DNA of 35,040 nt, from NCBI GenBank assembly GCA_946411985.1, contig CAMKFY010000002.1, forward strand, positions 1 to 35,040, read 5' to 3'. A program made the position numbers and the translations under genes. The stretch is from an uncultured Clostridiaceae bacterium (GTDB taxonomy: Bacteria; Bacillota; Clostridia; Oscillospirales; Ruminococcaceae). Positions within the stretch are counted from its first letter, which is position 1. Each line of letters begins with the position of its first letter. The notes beneath the pieces are model-generated. The model saw only the letters and a list, made by a program, of their open reading frames with translations. It was not told the origin of the DNA and did not search any database. This document shows, piece by piece, positions 16,923 through 24,909 of this stretch.

Positions 16923-17133
16923 AATAAATCCTCCATTTTTAACTGCTATTTATATTTGTTTAATTTATTAGCTACTATTTCTATATGAAGGATATTTGCA
17001 GTTTATGAACAAGTTTTTTATATAAACATAAACTAATATTTTAATATATTATATTTAAAACCATCGCCCATTTAACGTAAACGTAGTAAAACAACTATTA
17101 TTAAAAACTAAAACGTTAAATATTATAAATTTT

Positions 17134-17167
17134 AAAGCAAGGTTTACTAAACTACAAACCTTGCTTT
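17134..17167 (-). terminator. Terminator hairpin at the end of the ECF gene pair
   Basis: AAAGCAAGGTTT (17134-17145) is perfectly complementary to AAACCTTGCTTT (17156-17167). The stem overlaps the stop codon and last codons of the ECF gene ending at 17152. On the minus strand it is followed by only a broken T-run. Confidence 0.6.
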
Positions 17168-17697
17168 TCTATGAATTTACTAAAAATTTTTGTTAATATA
17201 TATAGAAACAAAATATTAATAGGCATTTTTATAATATTTTTTGGCACCCGCACACACAACAAAATTTTTAAAAAGTCACCACCAACATGCATAACAATAA
17301 ACAAAGTATTTAAGAAAACATTGCAAAAAATATCACGCACAATTTGCGCAAATATTACCCTGCCAGCATAATACCTGTTTTTATATAAAATTAAACCGTA
17401 AATTATACCGTCCACCATAGTGGTTACCGCGTAACCCACAAAAAAACTACCACGTTGCCGCACAAAATAACACAACAAATCACCAAAAAAACCAAATATC
17501 CCGCCAACAAAAGCACCAAACATACCGCCAACCAACGCGCACACCAAAAACCCAAAAGAAATATAACACTCCGGAGAAATTTCTAAAACAAAAAACAAAT
17601 CTAAAACTACCCAAATAGACATAAACAACGATATTAAACTTAAATTACGAACAGATTTAAACTCTAAAACAGAATCCCGTATTCTCTTAAAATGCAT
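17152..17697 (-). CDS. ECF transporter S component, folate (FolT-like) family, copy 1
   Basis: S components are small membrane proteins that bind a vitamin and pair with a shared ECF energising module, which is not in this window. The 181 residues contain about five or six hydrophobic segments. Family features are R-N-L-S-L-I-S-L-F-M-S-I near the N-terminus, the long Gly-rich V-G-G-M-F-G-A-F-V-G-G-I-F-G-F-F-G-D, then F-F-V-G-Y-A-V-T-T-M-V-D-G-I-I-Y-G, as in the folate-family S components. The ATG follows AGGGTG at 7 bases. It lies 21 bases after its paralogue, so the two are co-transcribed. The assignment to folate rather than another vitamin is tentative. Confidence 0.72.
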   Translation of the reverse strand: MHFKRIRDSVLEFKSVRNLSLISLFMSIWVVLDLFFVLEISPECYISFGFLVCALVGGMFGAFVGGIFGFFGDLLCYFVRQRGSFFVGYAVTTMVDGIIYGLILYKNRYYAGRVIFAQIVRDIFCNVFLNTLFIVMHVGGDFLKILLCVRVPKNIIKMPINILFLYILTKIFSKFIEKQGL

Positions 17698-17718
17698 AAC
17701 AGCACACCCTAAATTGGA

Positions 17719-18264
17719 TTAAGAAAGCTTTAGCCGCTCCACCACCTTCTTAAAAGCAGAAGCTACAACTAAAGCCATTACACAATTAATTGGCAGCACT
17801 AAGCATTCTTTTAAAATTCTATTAAAAAATGCCTTTTGCAAATCGCCATTAAACCTAGTAATGCTGAGCCATAAAGTGTTTAACCAAAAACAAACAACTA
17901 AATCATGTATAATCTGCGCAAAAACAACCCTAATAACGCCCAACTTAAATTTATATAAAAACAAACTATATATAACAGCAGAAACAATACTGGAAATAGT
18001 AAACCCTATAAAAAAATCACCACCACCCTTGCTACTGCAAACACAAAACCCTAAAATATCTGCCATAAACCCAAACAAAAAAGAAACAACCGGGCCAAAC
18101 ATACTGCCTGTAACTATAAAAATTAAAAAACTAAAACCTATATATAAATAGTTGGCTATACGTATTGTGCATGTTAACTGAATAACAATTTTAATAGCTA
18201 GCAAAAAAGAGATAACACACAAATTTTTAACACTTTTAAGCTCCAATGCAGAACGTTTAAACAT
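17719..18264 (-). CDS. ECF transporter S component, folate (FolT-like) family, copy 2
   Basis: This is a diverged paralogue of the next gene, of the same length (181 residues) and design. Its N-terminus A-L-E-L-K-S-V-K-N-L-C-V-I-S aligns with V-L-E-F-K-S-V-R-N-L-S-L-I-S of copy 1; the G-S-M-F-G-P segment, F-F-I-G-F-T-I-S-S-I-V-S-A-V-I-Y-S, W-L-N-T-L-W and L-P-I-N-C-V also line up. I start it at the ATG at 18264 because GGGGGTG lies 4 bases before; a TTG at 18279 would add five residues including the ribosome binding site itself. Two different S components side by side suggest either two related substrates or one paralogue with changed specificity. Confidence 0.7.
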   Translation of the reverse strand: MFKRSALELKSVKNLCVISFLLAIKIVIQLTCTIRIANYLYIGFSFLIFIVTGSMFGPVVSFLFGFMADILGFCVCSSKGGGDFFIGFTISSIVSAVIYSLFLYKFKLGVIRVVFAQIIHDLVVCFWLNTLWLSITRFNGDLQKAFFNRILKECLVLPINCVMALVVASAFKKVVERLKLS

Positions 18265-18401
18265 ATAACACCCCCACAAAATAAACTAATTTTTTAATAT
18301 AACAAATAATACAACAAAAAAACAATAAATGCAACTATTTTTTTATTGCAAAATGTCGGAAAATTTTAATATAACATATACAAAGTTAGAACTAACTCCT
18401 A

Positions 18402-19259
18402 CTATATATAACTAACAATTTTGCCATACACTTCTTCTATTAAAAAATCTGGTGTGGACGCTCCTGCTGTGAGCCCAACAGATTTGCCCTTTAAATTAAA
18501 ATTTAAATTCTCTAAATCTTTTAAACTTTCAATAAAAAAAGCTTCACAATTTTCTGCACATAATTCATAAATTTTACGAGTGTTGGAACTGTTTTTCCCG
18601 CCAACAACAAAAACAACATCATTACTCTTAGAAAGCAAAATAGCCTCATTTTGCCTATTCACCGTTGCAGAACATATAGAGCAAAATGAATTTATGTTTT
18701 CACAGCCGCAAACATCTTTTAAAAATGAAACACTACTCTCCCAAACCTTTACGTTAAAGGTGGTTTGAGCAGCTAAAAAAACAGGCTCTTTCTTTAAATA
18801 ACCATTTTTGCCAAACAACAACTTAAGCTCAGCCAAACTAGAAAACACTAAAGCCTCGTTTTTACAATAACCCAAAATTCCCCTAACTTCAGGGTGGTTT
18901 GCATCGCCTGCTATTAATATTCTCTTGCCGTTTTTATATTCTTTAAAAACTTCATTTTGTATGCGCCTAACAAAAGGGCATGTGGCATCTTTAAAACTCA
19001 CCCCAACTTTATTAATTTCCTCATAAACTTTAGGCTCAACTCCATGCGACCTTATAACTAAAACTTCGCCATTTTTAACCTCTGAAACGCCATCTACAAC
19101 ACGCACACCTCTGTTTTTTAACAAATCTACAACCTGCGGACTGTGTATTATATAACCCAAAGCGCATACATTAAAACCAGATTTTAGCAAATTATCCACA
19201 ACATTCACAGCATTACGCACTCCAAAACAAAAGCCTGCCGTTTTTGCTAAATTAACCAT
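18402..19259 (-). CDS. ispH: 4-hydroxy-3-methylbut-2-enyl diphosphate reductase
   Basis: IspH is the last enzyme of the non-mevalonate (MEP) isoprenoid pathway, an iron-sulfur protein producing isopentenyl and dimethylallyl diphosphate. The three cluster cysteines are Cys11 (G-F-C-F-G-V), Cys94 (D-A-T-C-P-F-V) and Cys196 (S-I-C-S-A-T). The substrate-binding motifs R-S-H-G-V, A-N-H-P-E-V and T-A-G-A-S-T-P are also present. At 285 residues it is the short form, without the ribosomal protein S1 domain fused in many clostridial proteins. GGGGC lies 7 bases before the ATG. It follows cmk and plsC in the same direction, the usual clostridial order. Confidence 0.95.
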   Translation of the reverse strand: MVNLAKTAGFCFGVRNAVNVVDNLLKSGFNVCALGYIIHSPQVVDLLKNRGVRVVDGVSEVKNGEVLVIRSHGVEPKVYEEINKVGVSFKDATCPFVRRIQNEVFKEYKNGKRILIAGDANHPEVRGILGYCKNEALVFSSLAELKLLFGKNGYLKKEPVFLAAQTTFNVKVWESSVSFLKDVCGCENINSFCSICSATVNRQNEAILLSKSNDVVFVVGGKNSSNTRKIYELCAENCEAFFIESLKDLENLNFNLKGKSVGLTAGASTPDFLIEEVYGKIVSYI

Positions 19260-19383
19260 AAAAAAAGCCCCGTAAAATTTTTATTTTTTAAAACTTAAAT
19301 AAAATTCCATACACAAATCATTAAAAAATTAAATTTGCAAAACAGCCAAACTATAAAACAAAACTTCAACAACCATTAACGGC

Positions 19384-19998
19384 CTATTTAACGCTATATA
19401 ACCTTAACACCTCTTGCCAAACCTTATTTGTTAAAAATTTTATATCTTTAAAATTTACTCCATCAATATTAACTGCTTCATTTTTTAAAACATCTTGCAA
19501 ACTAACAGCCGCACCAAAATTTACATATACCTTACTGCGTGGCCAAAGCCCACTATAACAAATAGAACTAGGAATAACCTTAACATTTGCAGCAAGAGCT
19601 ATACGCGAAAAGCCAGTTTTTGGAGCAGAAGCCTCTATATTTTTCCGGCGCCCACCTTGAGGAAACATTGCAACTATGCCGCCAGCCCTAACTATATCTA
19701 CAGCAACCTCTAAAGCTTTCACATCTTTACTGCCTCTATTTACAGGAAAAGCACCAAGGCATTTTATAACACGCCCAAGAATAGGCACGGAGAAAAGCTC
19801 CCTTTTAGCCATAAAGAAAAGGCTCCTATTTTTAAAAGGAATGCCAAGCATTATAGGGTCTAAATAGCTAACATGATTTGATATTAAAACAGCGCCAGCG
19901 CCAAAACTGCCTAAATTCTCATATCCGCGTACTTTTATTTTGAAATATAAACTAAAAACAAAAACACAAACCCTATAAGCTACACTATAAAAGCTCAA
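19384..19998 (-). CDS. plsC: 1-acyl-sn-glycerol-3-phosphate acyltransferase
   Basis: PlsC makes phosphatidic acid from lysophosphatidate at the inner face of the membrane. The 204-residue protein shows the acyltransferase H-X4-D motif N-H-V-S-Y-L-D (His42, Asp47) and the F-P-Q-G-G-R-R block in place of the usual F-P-E-G-T-R-S. The N-terminal 20 residues are hydrophobic and probably anchor it. The start is TTG at 19998, which overlaps the last 14 bases of cmk; GGAGG sits 6 bases before the TTG inside cmk, indicating translational coupling. The F-P-Q-G-G variant keeps the Gly and Arg that contact the substrate phosphate, so activity is expected. Confidence 0.9.
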   Translation of the reverse strand: MSFYSVAYRVCVFVFSLYFKIKVRGYENLGSFGAGAVLISNHVSYLDPIMLGIPFKNRSLFFMAKRELFSVPILGRVIKCLGAFPVNRGSKDVKALEVAVDIVRAGGIVAMFPQGGRRKNIEASAPKTGFSRIALAANVKVIPSSICYSGLWPRSKVYVNFGAAVSLQDVLKNEAVNIDGVNFKDIKFLTNKVWQEVLRLYSVK

Positions 19999-20671
19999 TA
20001 TACTCCTCCAAATTTAACTGCTCCACCAAACTCTGCACCTTTTTAACGCTCTCATCTAATGAAAAATGTGTAGTATCTATAACCACAGCATCTTTAGCAG
20101 CTCTAAGCGGCGCTATTTCCCTTGCGCTATCACTCAAATCGCGTGCCTTAATATTGTTAAAAACATCTTCAAAATTATAATTGCCTCCATTTAAAATAAG
20201 CTCTTTATACCTTCTAAAAGCTCTTGCTCTTAAAGAAGCAGTTAAAAACACCTTTAAATTAGCACTTGGCAACACAACAGTGCCTATATCTCTGCCATCC
20301 ATAACAACACTGTGAACTTTAGCAAAATCTCGCTGCATGTTTAAAAGATATTCGCGAACTTTTAAATTGCGAGACACAAAACTAGCAGCAGCAGCCACAT
20401 TACTCGTTCTTATATGCGAATTTAAATCTTCACCACACAAAAATATATGCTGCTTTTTATTTAAATATTTCAACTCTAAATTGCAAAACGCAAGCTCGCC
20501 TTCAATACTAAAACCTTGCCTATTAAACAAACCTTTTTTTAGCATATAAAAGCCCACAGCCCTATATAAAGCACCGGTGTCAAAATAAAAAATATTAAAT
20601 ATTTCAGCCACCTTTCTGGCAACGCTACTCTTACCAGCCCCCGCAGGGCCATCTATTGCAATATTTAACAA
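19985..20671 (-). CDS. cmk: Cytidylate kinase
   Basis: Cmk phosphorylates CMP and dCMP, recycling nucleotides from RNA turnover and lipid synthesis. The 228 residues carry the P-loop G-P-A-G-A-G-K-S-S (8-16), then Y-F-D-T-G-A-L-Y-R-A, the M-D-G-R-D-I-G-T motif, and the R-A-R-A-F-R-R lid. The start is TTG at 20671, with GGGAAG about 9 bases upstream. It follows divIVA by 20 bases and overlaps plsC, so divIVA-cmk-plsC may be one transcript. The protein is normal in length for a bacterial Cmk. Confidence 0.95.
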   Translation of the reverse strand: MLNIAIDGPAGAGKSSVARKVAEIFNIFYFDTGALYRAVGFYMLKKGLFNRQGFSIEGELAFCNLELKYLNKKQHIFLCGEDLNSHIRTSNVAAAASFVSRNLKVREYLLNMQRDFAKVHSVVMDGRDIGTVVLPSANLKVFLTASLRARAFRRYKELILNGGNYNFEDVFNNIKARDLSDSAREIAPLRAAKDAVVIDTTHFSLDESVKKVQSLVEQLNLEEYIELL

Positions 20672-20691
20672 AACCGAAAACTTCCCAACAT

Positions 20692-21591
20692 CTATTCTTT
20701 ATTTCTTCTACGCGAAATATCTAATATTAACCTTCTATGCTTTTTCGGAGTCACCACTGGCTTTGTAGCTGGAATATCTTTAAATATTTCTAAATTTTTT
20801 AGGCCTTCCATAGCTTTAAAAACCTCTTCATCTACCTTTTTGCTTATGCCGTCTATATCAAACTTCTCTAAAACACTAAAATCTTCTAAATTTAAATCTT
20901 CATATTTTTCTAACACAGCTTTAGAAGCATCACTTAACATTCTTTGCGCCACAATTTTTGCACAAGATATTATATTTTTAGCATTTTCTATAGAAACATC
21001 GTAAAGCTTTTTTAATTCATCTTTAACCTCGTTGTTAAACCTAGACACTCTAGAAGCAGCAGAATTTAAAATTTGAGAAGCCTCTCTATAAGCATTCCTT
21101 TTTAGCAAATCTTTTTCATTTTTATATGCATCCATCTGCTTTTTATATTCGTCTTTACCTTTATTTACTATTTGGCTTACTCTTTCTTTTGCAATATATT
21201 CAGCTCTTTTTATTTTATATTCATCGTTTTTATTCAAACTTTTAAAGGTGGCAATATCTCGTTCAAGCGCCTTTATTCTCTCAGCCATGTTAAATATCGT
21301 CTCATCTTTTTGCTTTAAAGCTTCCTCTTTTTCGTTTAACATGGCTCTAATATTCTCTTTATCACTTTTAAATAAATCTTCAAATTCATCTAACTTTTTT
21401 TTATAGTTATCACACAAAACCTTAGCTTCCTGCAACTCTTTAGCTATCTGCCCATTTTTAAGATCACAGTCTTTCTTTAAAATTTCCAGCTCATTTGCAT
21501 GCTCCCGTACCAAATCATTTATATAGTTTATAACATTTTCTTTTTTAAAGCCGCCTAATATAGAACTACCAAACTTTTGCTCATCTAACAT
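20692..21591 (-). CDS. DivIVA-domain coiled-coil protein
   Basis: This 299-residue protein has an N-terminal DivIVA-like head (F-G-S-S-I-L-G-G-F-K-K-E-N-V-I-N-Y-I-N-D-L) and a long, highly charged coiled coil from about residue 30 to 190. A second helical stretch follows, then a basic tail ending in R-R-L-I-L-D-I-S-R-R-R. DivIVA proteins bind curved membrane at the septum and poles and recruit division, cell-wall or sporulation partners. The gene lies just downstream of ftsZ in the same direction, which supports a division role. The start ATG has AGGA upstream. A degenerate copy of its first 47 codons lies between it and ftsZ. It is larger than B. subtilis DivIVA (164 residues), so I leave the symbol open. 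Confidence 0.72.
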   Translation of the reverse strand: MLDEQKFGSSILGGFKKENVINYINDLVREHANELEILKKDCDLKNGQIAKELQEAKVLCDNYKKKLDEFEDLFKSDKENIRAMLNEKEEALKQKDETIFNMAERIKALERDIATFKSLNKNDEYKIKRAEYIAKERVSQIVNKGKDEYKKQMDAYKNEKDLLKRNAYREASQILNSAASRVSRFNNEVKDELKKLYDVSIENAKNIISCAKIVAQRMLSDASKAVLEKYEDLNLEDFSVLEKFDIDGISKKVDEEVFKAMEGLKNLEIFKDIPATKPVVTPKKHRRLILDISRRRNKE

Positions 21592-21709
21592 ATAAAATCT
21601 CCTAATAATATTTATTATATTGCAAAAACAAAATAACTCACTAAAAAACCCATATTCCCCATTAAAATATATATTATGCCACCAAAATCAATTAGAACTA
21701 GCTCACAAT

Positions 21710-21853
21710 TTAAGATCACAGTCTTTCTTTAAAATTTCCAGCTAATTTGCATGCTCCCGCACCAAATCATTTATATAGTTTATATAACATTTTCTTTTTT
21801 AAAGCCGCCTAATATAGAACTACCAAACTTTTGCTCATCTAACATATAAAATC
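21710..21853 (-). pseudogene. Decayed duplicate of the divIVA 5' end
   Basis: 21710-21853 repeats 21458-21599, the first 47 codons of divIVA and a few leader bases. Identity is very high. The copy keeps the ATG and the first 20 or so codons, then a two-base insertion (near 21780-21785) shifts the frame and creates a stop directly after codon 21. The AGGA before the true start is changed to ATGA, whose TGA is the ftsZ stop codon. If translated it would give only a 21-residue peptide equal to the DivIVA head. Confidence 0.85.
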
Positions 21854-23129
21854 ATTTATCAAAAATTTCATCTTTCCTATCAAAAATTCCATTCTTCCTA
21901 TTAAAAATATCCATTATGTCATTAAAATCATTAAACTGAGCATCTGTATTATCTAAATTAAATTTGGGGTCTACCGTTTCTTCAGAAGAGCCACTATCTT
22001 TAATGTCTCCATAATCTGACGGATATTCTGAAAAAGACCCAGAAGAGTTAAAAGATGAATATTTACCGGGCGAAGGAGCCACACGCATCCCATCATCAGG
22101 CATATACCTGCTAGGCATAGAATTAGCAGACATCCCAACATCTGCTGTGCTTGTTTTGCGTACAGAAACAGAACTTTTTATGTCGGTGTCAAAACCGGTG
22201 GCTATAATTGTTATTTTTATTTCATCATCTAAATTTTCATCAAAAACAGCGCCAAAAATTATGTTCGCCTCTTTATCTACAGTGCTGCTAATATGACTAG
22301 TAGCTGCGTCTATTTCACCTAACTCCACATTTACAGGCACAGTTATATTTATAATCAAACCCTTAGCACCAGAAATAGAAGTTTCAAGCAAAGGGCTAGA
22401 TATTGCCATTTCAGCTGCAGTTACCGCTTTATCTTCACCTTTAGCGCTAGCCACTGCCATATGCGCATAACCTGCGTCCTTCATTATGGCCTTTACGTCT
22501 GCAAAATCCAAATTTATAAAGCCTGAAGTGTTAATAAGCTCTGATATACTTTTAACACCCTGCTTTAAAACATCATCCGCTGCTTCAAAAGCATTGAAGA
22601 AGGTTATTTTCTTATCACCCAACATCTTCAAATTTTCATTTGGCACAACAATTAAAGAATCCACCACCTGCCGCAAGCACTTTATGCCCTCATCTGCCTG
22701 CTTCATGCGCACTGCGCCCTCAAAAGAAAAAGGCTTAGTTACCACCCCAACAGTTAAAATGCCCATTTCACGCGCAACCTGCGCAACAACAGGAGCCGCA
22801 CCTGTTCCCGTGCCGCCACCCATGCCTGCAGTTATAAAAAGCATATGCACGCCTTCTAACACCTTTCTTATATCATCTATGCTTTCTTCCGCAGCACTTC
22901 TTCCAATGCTTGGGTTTCCACCTGCTCCATCGCCTTTTGTGGCTCTCGAACCAATAGCAAGCTTTATATTTGCCTTAGACGAACCCAAAATTTTGCTATC
23001 GGTGTTTAACGCAGCAAAGTTAACAGACCCCATATCAGAATCTACCATTCTATTTACAGCGTTTCCACCACCGCCGCCTACGCCCATAACCATAATATTA
23101 ACGGCATAATCTTTTCCAGAATTATCCAA
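21852..23129 (-). CDS. ftsZ: Cell division protein FtsZ
   Basis: FtsZ is the tubulin-like GTPase that forms the division ring. From the TTG at 23129 the protein has 425 residues. The GTP-binding signature G-G-G-T-G-T-G is at 104-110, the N-terminal glycine loop G-V-G-G-G-G-G-N is close to residues 16-23, and the T7 catalytic loop N-L-D-F-A-D-V is at 206-212. A variable, Ser/Pro-rich linker follows. The start is fixed by GGGAGG with 8 bases to the TTG; the longer reading from 23264 would add 45 hydrophobic residues unlike FtsZ. The C-terminal end is odd: instead of the usual D-I-P-x-F-L-R-R peptide it has D-I-F-N-R-K and then tandem heptads I-F-D-R-K-D-E and I-F-D-K. The stop codon lies at the edge of a duplicated divIVA fragment. 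Confidence 0.95.
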   Translation of the reverse strand: MDNSGKDYAVNIMVMGVGGGGGNAVNRMVDSDMGSVNFAALNTDSKILGSSKANIKLAIGSRATKGDGAGGNPSIGRSAAEESIDDIRKVLEGVHMLFITAGMGGGTGTGAAPVVAQVAREMGILTVGVVTKPFSFEGAVRMKQADEGIKCLRQVVDSLIVVPNENLKMLGDKKITFFNAFEAADDVLKQGVKSISELINTSGFINLDFADVKAIMKDAGYAHMAVASAKGEDKAVTAAEMAISSPLLETSISGAKGLIINITVPVNVELGEIDAATSHISSTVDKEANIIFGAVFDENLDDEIKITIIATGFDTDIKSSVSVRKTSTADVGMSANSMPSRYMPDDGMRVAPSPGKYSSFNSSGSFSEYPSDYGDIKDSGSSEETVDPKFNLDNTDAQFNDFNDIMDIFNRKNGIFDRKDEIFDK

Positions 23130-23232
23130 TATATTTTCCTCCCAATCGCCTAAAATTTCATGTAAAAAGGTTTTAAAAGCTATAATTATGTAACAAATTT
23201 TAATAATAAAAATTACATGTCCACGTACAACT

Positions 23233-23261
23233 ATAATATCAAAAATAAAAAACAATTTCAA
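23233..23261 (-). promoter_or_regulatory. Candidate sigma-A promoter of ftsZ
   Basis: On the minus strand TTGAAA (23261-23256) and TATTAT (23238-23233) are 17 bases apart. The leader to the TTG start would be about 97 bases. The 23130-23480 gap between ftsZ and the glycosyltransferase otherwise holds this promoter, the divergent one at 23382-23410, and A/T-rich DNA. Confidence 0.55.
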
Positions 23262-23381
23262 CAATTTTTATAACTTTTAGCAAATTAAAAATAAATTTTT
23301 ATATAACATAAATAATAATTTTTTATACTTTTTGCATAATAAATAATATATTTAGCATCCTAAAATAGAATTATATAAAAA

Positions 23382-23410
23382 TTGACTACAAATATAAATA
23401 ATGTTAATAT
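23382..23410 (+). promoter_or_regulatory. Candidate sigma-A promoter of the glycosyltransferase
   Basis: TTGACT (23382-23387) and TAATAT (23405-23410) are separated by 17 bases, predicting a start near 23417, about 64 bases before the ATG. Confidence 0.55.
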
Positions 23411-23480
23411 TTCATATAAGCTGTGTTATTTAAATTTTTAAATTTATAGTATATTTTGGTATTTCGAAAGGTTTTTTAAA

Positions 23481-24455
23481 ATGGAAAATATTTTATATAT
23501 TGTTGTGCCATGCTATAACGAAGAAGAAGTTATTAGGGAAACTGCAGAAATTTTGAAAAAAAAATTAGAATCTTTAATTGTAAAGAAAAAAATTTCAACT
23601 AAAAGTAAAATTCTTTTTGTAAATGATGGGTCTTACGACAAAACATGGGATATAATAAAAGAGTTAAATATTAAAAGCAACATATTCACAGGCATAAAGC
23701 TTAGCAAAAATGAAGGGCACCAAAACGCTCTTTTGGCAGGGCTTTTGAGCGTTAAAGAACGATGTGATATGGCAATATCTATAGATGCAGACCTGCAAGA
23801 TGACGTAAACGCAATAGACGATATGGTGGATAGGTATATTAACGGCTTCGACATAGTGTATGGCGTTAGAAAAGACAGAAAAAAAGACAGCTTCTTTAAA
23901 AAGAAGTCTGCCGAAGCATTCTACAAAATAATGAATATACTTGGTGCTAAAACAATATATAACCACGCAGACTTTAGGCTTATGAGCAAACGCGCCTTAT
24001 ATAGCCTAGAACAATTTAAAGAAGTAAATTTATTTTTACGTGGAATAATACCAATGATAGGCTTTAAATATTGCTCTGTTTACTACAGCAGAAAAGAACG
24101 AAAAGCCGGAGTAAGCAAATACCCGCTCCCTAAAATGTTAACCTTTGCAATGAACGGAATAACGTCATGTTCCGTTAAATTAATGCATATAATTTTCCTA
24201 ACCGGAATATTTTCAATAATACTCAGTGTAGTAATGACTATATACTGCCTACTAAGCCTAATTAACAGCAAAACCGTATCCGGCTGGACTAGCCTCATGA
24301 CCTCTATATGGGCTATAGGCGGCATGGTGCTGGTATCTCTCGGGATTATAGGCGAGTATATAGGAAAAATATATATGGAAACGAAAAGAAGACCACGGTT
24401 TGTGGTTTCTGAAGTGTTAGGCAGTAGTAGTAACAAAAATTTAAAGGCTAACTAA
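23481..24455 (+). CDS. Family 2 glycosyltransferase, polyprenyl-phosphate type (GtrB/CsbB-like)
   Basis: This 324-residue enzyme resembles GtrB, CsbB and dolichol-phosphate mannose synthases, which load a sugar onto the lipid carrier undecaprenyl phosphate at the inner membrane face. The GT-A domain fills about residues 1-220 with V-V-P-C-Y-N-E-E-E at the N-terminus, F-V-N-D-G-S-Y-D-K-T-W, and the metal-binding D-A-D-L-Q-D-D motif. K-A-G-V-S-K-Y lies just before the membrane part. Two hydrophobic segments (about 230-255 and 268-295) end the protein. The ATG follows GAAAGG. It has its own promoter and no flippase or sugar-modification neighbours, so the acceptor (teichoic acid, polysaccharide or protein) is unknown. 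Confidence 0.88.
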   Translation: MENILYIVVPCYNEEEVIRETAEILKKKLESLIVKKKISTKSKILFVNDGSYDKTWDIIKELNIKSNIFTGIKLSKNEGHQNALLAGLLSVKERCDMAISIDADLQDDVNAIDDMVDRYINGFDIVYGVRKDRKKDSFFKKKSAEAFYKIMNILGAKTIYNHADFRLMSKRALYSLEQFKEVNLFLRGIIPMIGFKYCSVYYSRKERKAGVSKYPLPKMLTFAMNGITSCSVKLMHIIFLTGIFSIILSVVMTIYCLLSLINSKTVSGWTSLMTSIWAIGGMVLVSLGIIGEYIGKIYMETKRRPRFVVSEVLGSSSNKNLKAN

Positions 24456-24473
24456 GTTAACATTTAAATAGCA

Positions 24474-24495
24474 GGAGCGTAAAATAAAACGCCCC
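24474..24495. terminator. Hairpin between convergent genes
   Basis: GGAGCGT (24474-24480) pairs with ACGCCCC (24489-24495) with one A-C mismatch on the plus strand, or a G-U pair on the minus strand. It lies between two converging genes and may stop both, but there is no T-run. Confidence 0.4.
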
Positions 24496-24525
24496 CGCAT
24501 AAAACAACGCATATATAATCTAATA

Positions 24526-24816
24526 TTAATTTCTCTCTCGATCCCTATCCTTTATTTTCGAAAAACATTCACTGCAATACACAGGATGCCCCTCTCTTGG
24601 CTGAAAAGGCACTCTAGCCTCGCCGCCACAATCAGCACAAGTGGCACTGTAAAGCTGCCTGTTAGCCCTAGACGCATTTTTTCGCGCATCTCTGCATTCT
24701 TTACAGCGCTGTGGCTCATTCTCAAAACCTTTTTCAGCGTAAAACTCCTGTTCACCTGCAGGGAAAACAAACTCCTTACCACATTCTTTGCATACTAACG
24801 TCTTATCTTCATACAT
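24526..24816 (-). CDS. Small zinc-ribbon protein with two CxxC pairs per half
   Basis: This 96-residue protein matches a Firmicute family of probable zinc-ribbon proteins. The first half has C-K-E-C and C-K-E-C spaced by 27 residues around E-F-V-F-P-A-G-E-Q-E-F-Y, and the second half has C-A-D-C and C-S-E-C spaced by 17 residues around V-P-F-Q-P-R-E-G-H-P-V-Y. Eight cysteines should bind two zinc ions. Related proteins have no proven function; a role with nucleic acids or protein contacts is guesswork. GAGG lies 8 bases before the ATG. It lies downstream of a tRNA-like fragment and sigE, with no evident operon link. Confidence 0.85.
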   Translation of the reverse strand: MYEDKTLVCKECGKEFVFPAGEQEFYAEKGFENEPQRCKECRDARKNASRANRQLYSATCADCGGEARVPFQPREGHPVYCSECFSKIKDRDRERN

Positions 24817-24845
24817 ACTAAAAACCTCGCTTAGGATTAAAAATT

Positions 24846-24909
24846 TGCCCTAAAAATGGACTCGCACCATCACCTTTGAAACCAACGCTCTACTTTAAGC
24901 TATAGGGCC
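24846..24909 (-). pseudogene. Degenerate tRNA-like sequence (broken anticodon arm)
   Basis: On the minus strand 24909-24903 GGCCCTA can pair with TAGGGC (24852-24847), GCTT/GAGC forms a D stem, and GATGG/CCATT encloses a T loop TGCGAGT. The anticodon-like loop TTTCAAA follows GTTGG, but the matching 3' stem is missing, and the D loop lacks the usual GG. Two extra bases sit before the acceptor strand, and the sequence is about 9 bases short. No CCA is encoded. It is probably a tRNA damaged by a short deletion, not a working tRNA. Confidence 0.6.

Noticed and set aside
23130..23264. Longer ftsZ start giving 45 extra hydrophobic residues
   Set aside because: No ribosome binding site precedes it, the residues are unlike any FtsZ, and GGGAGG fits the TTG at 23129.
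24846..24909. Functional UGA-decoding tRNA or selenocysteine tRNA
   Set aside because: The anticodon stem is incomplete, the D loop lacks GG, and the length is well below any functional tRNA; selenocysteine tRNA would be longer.
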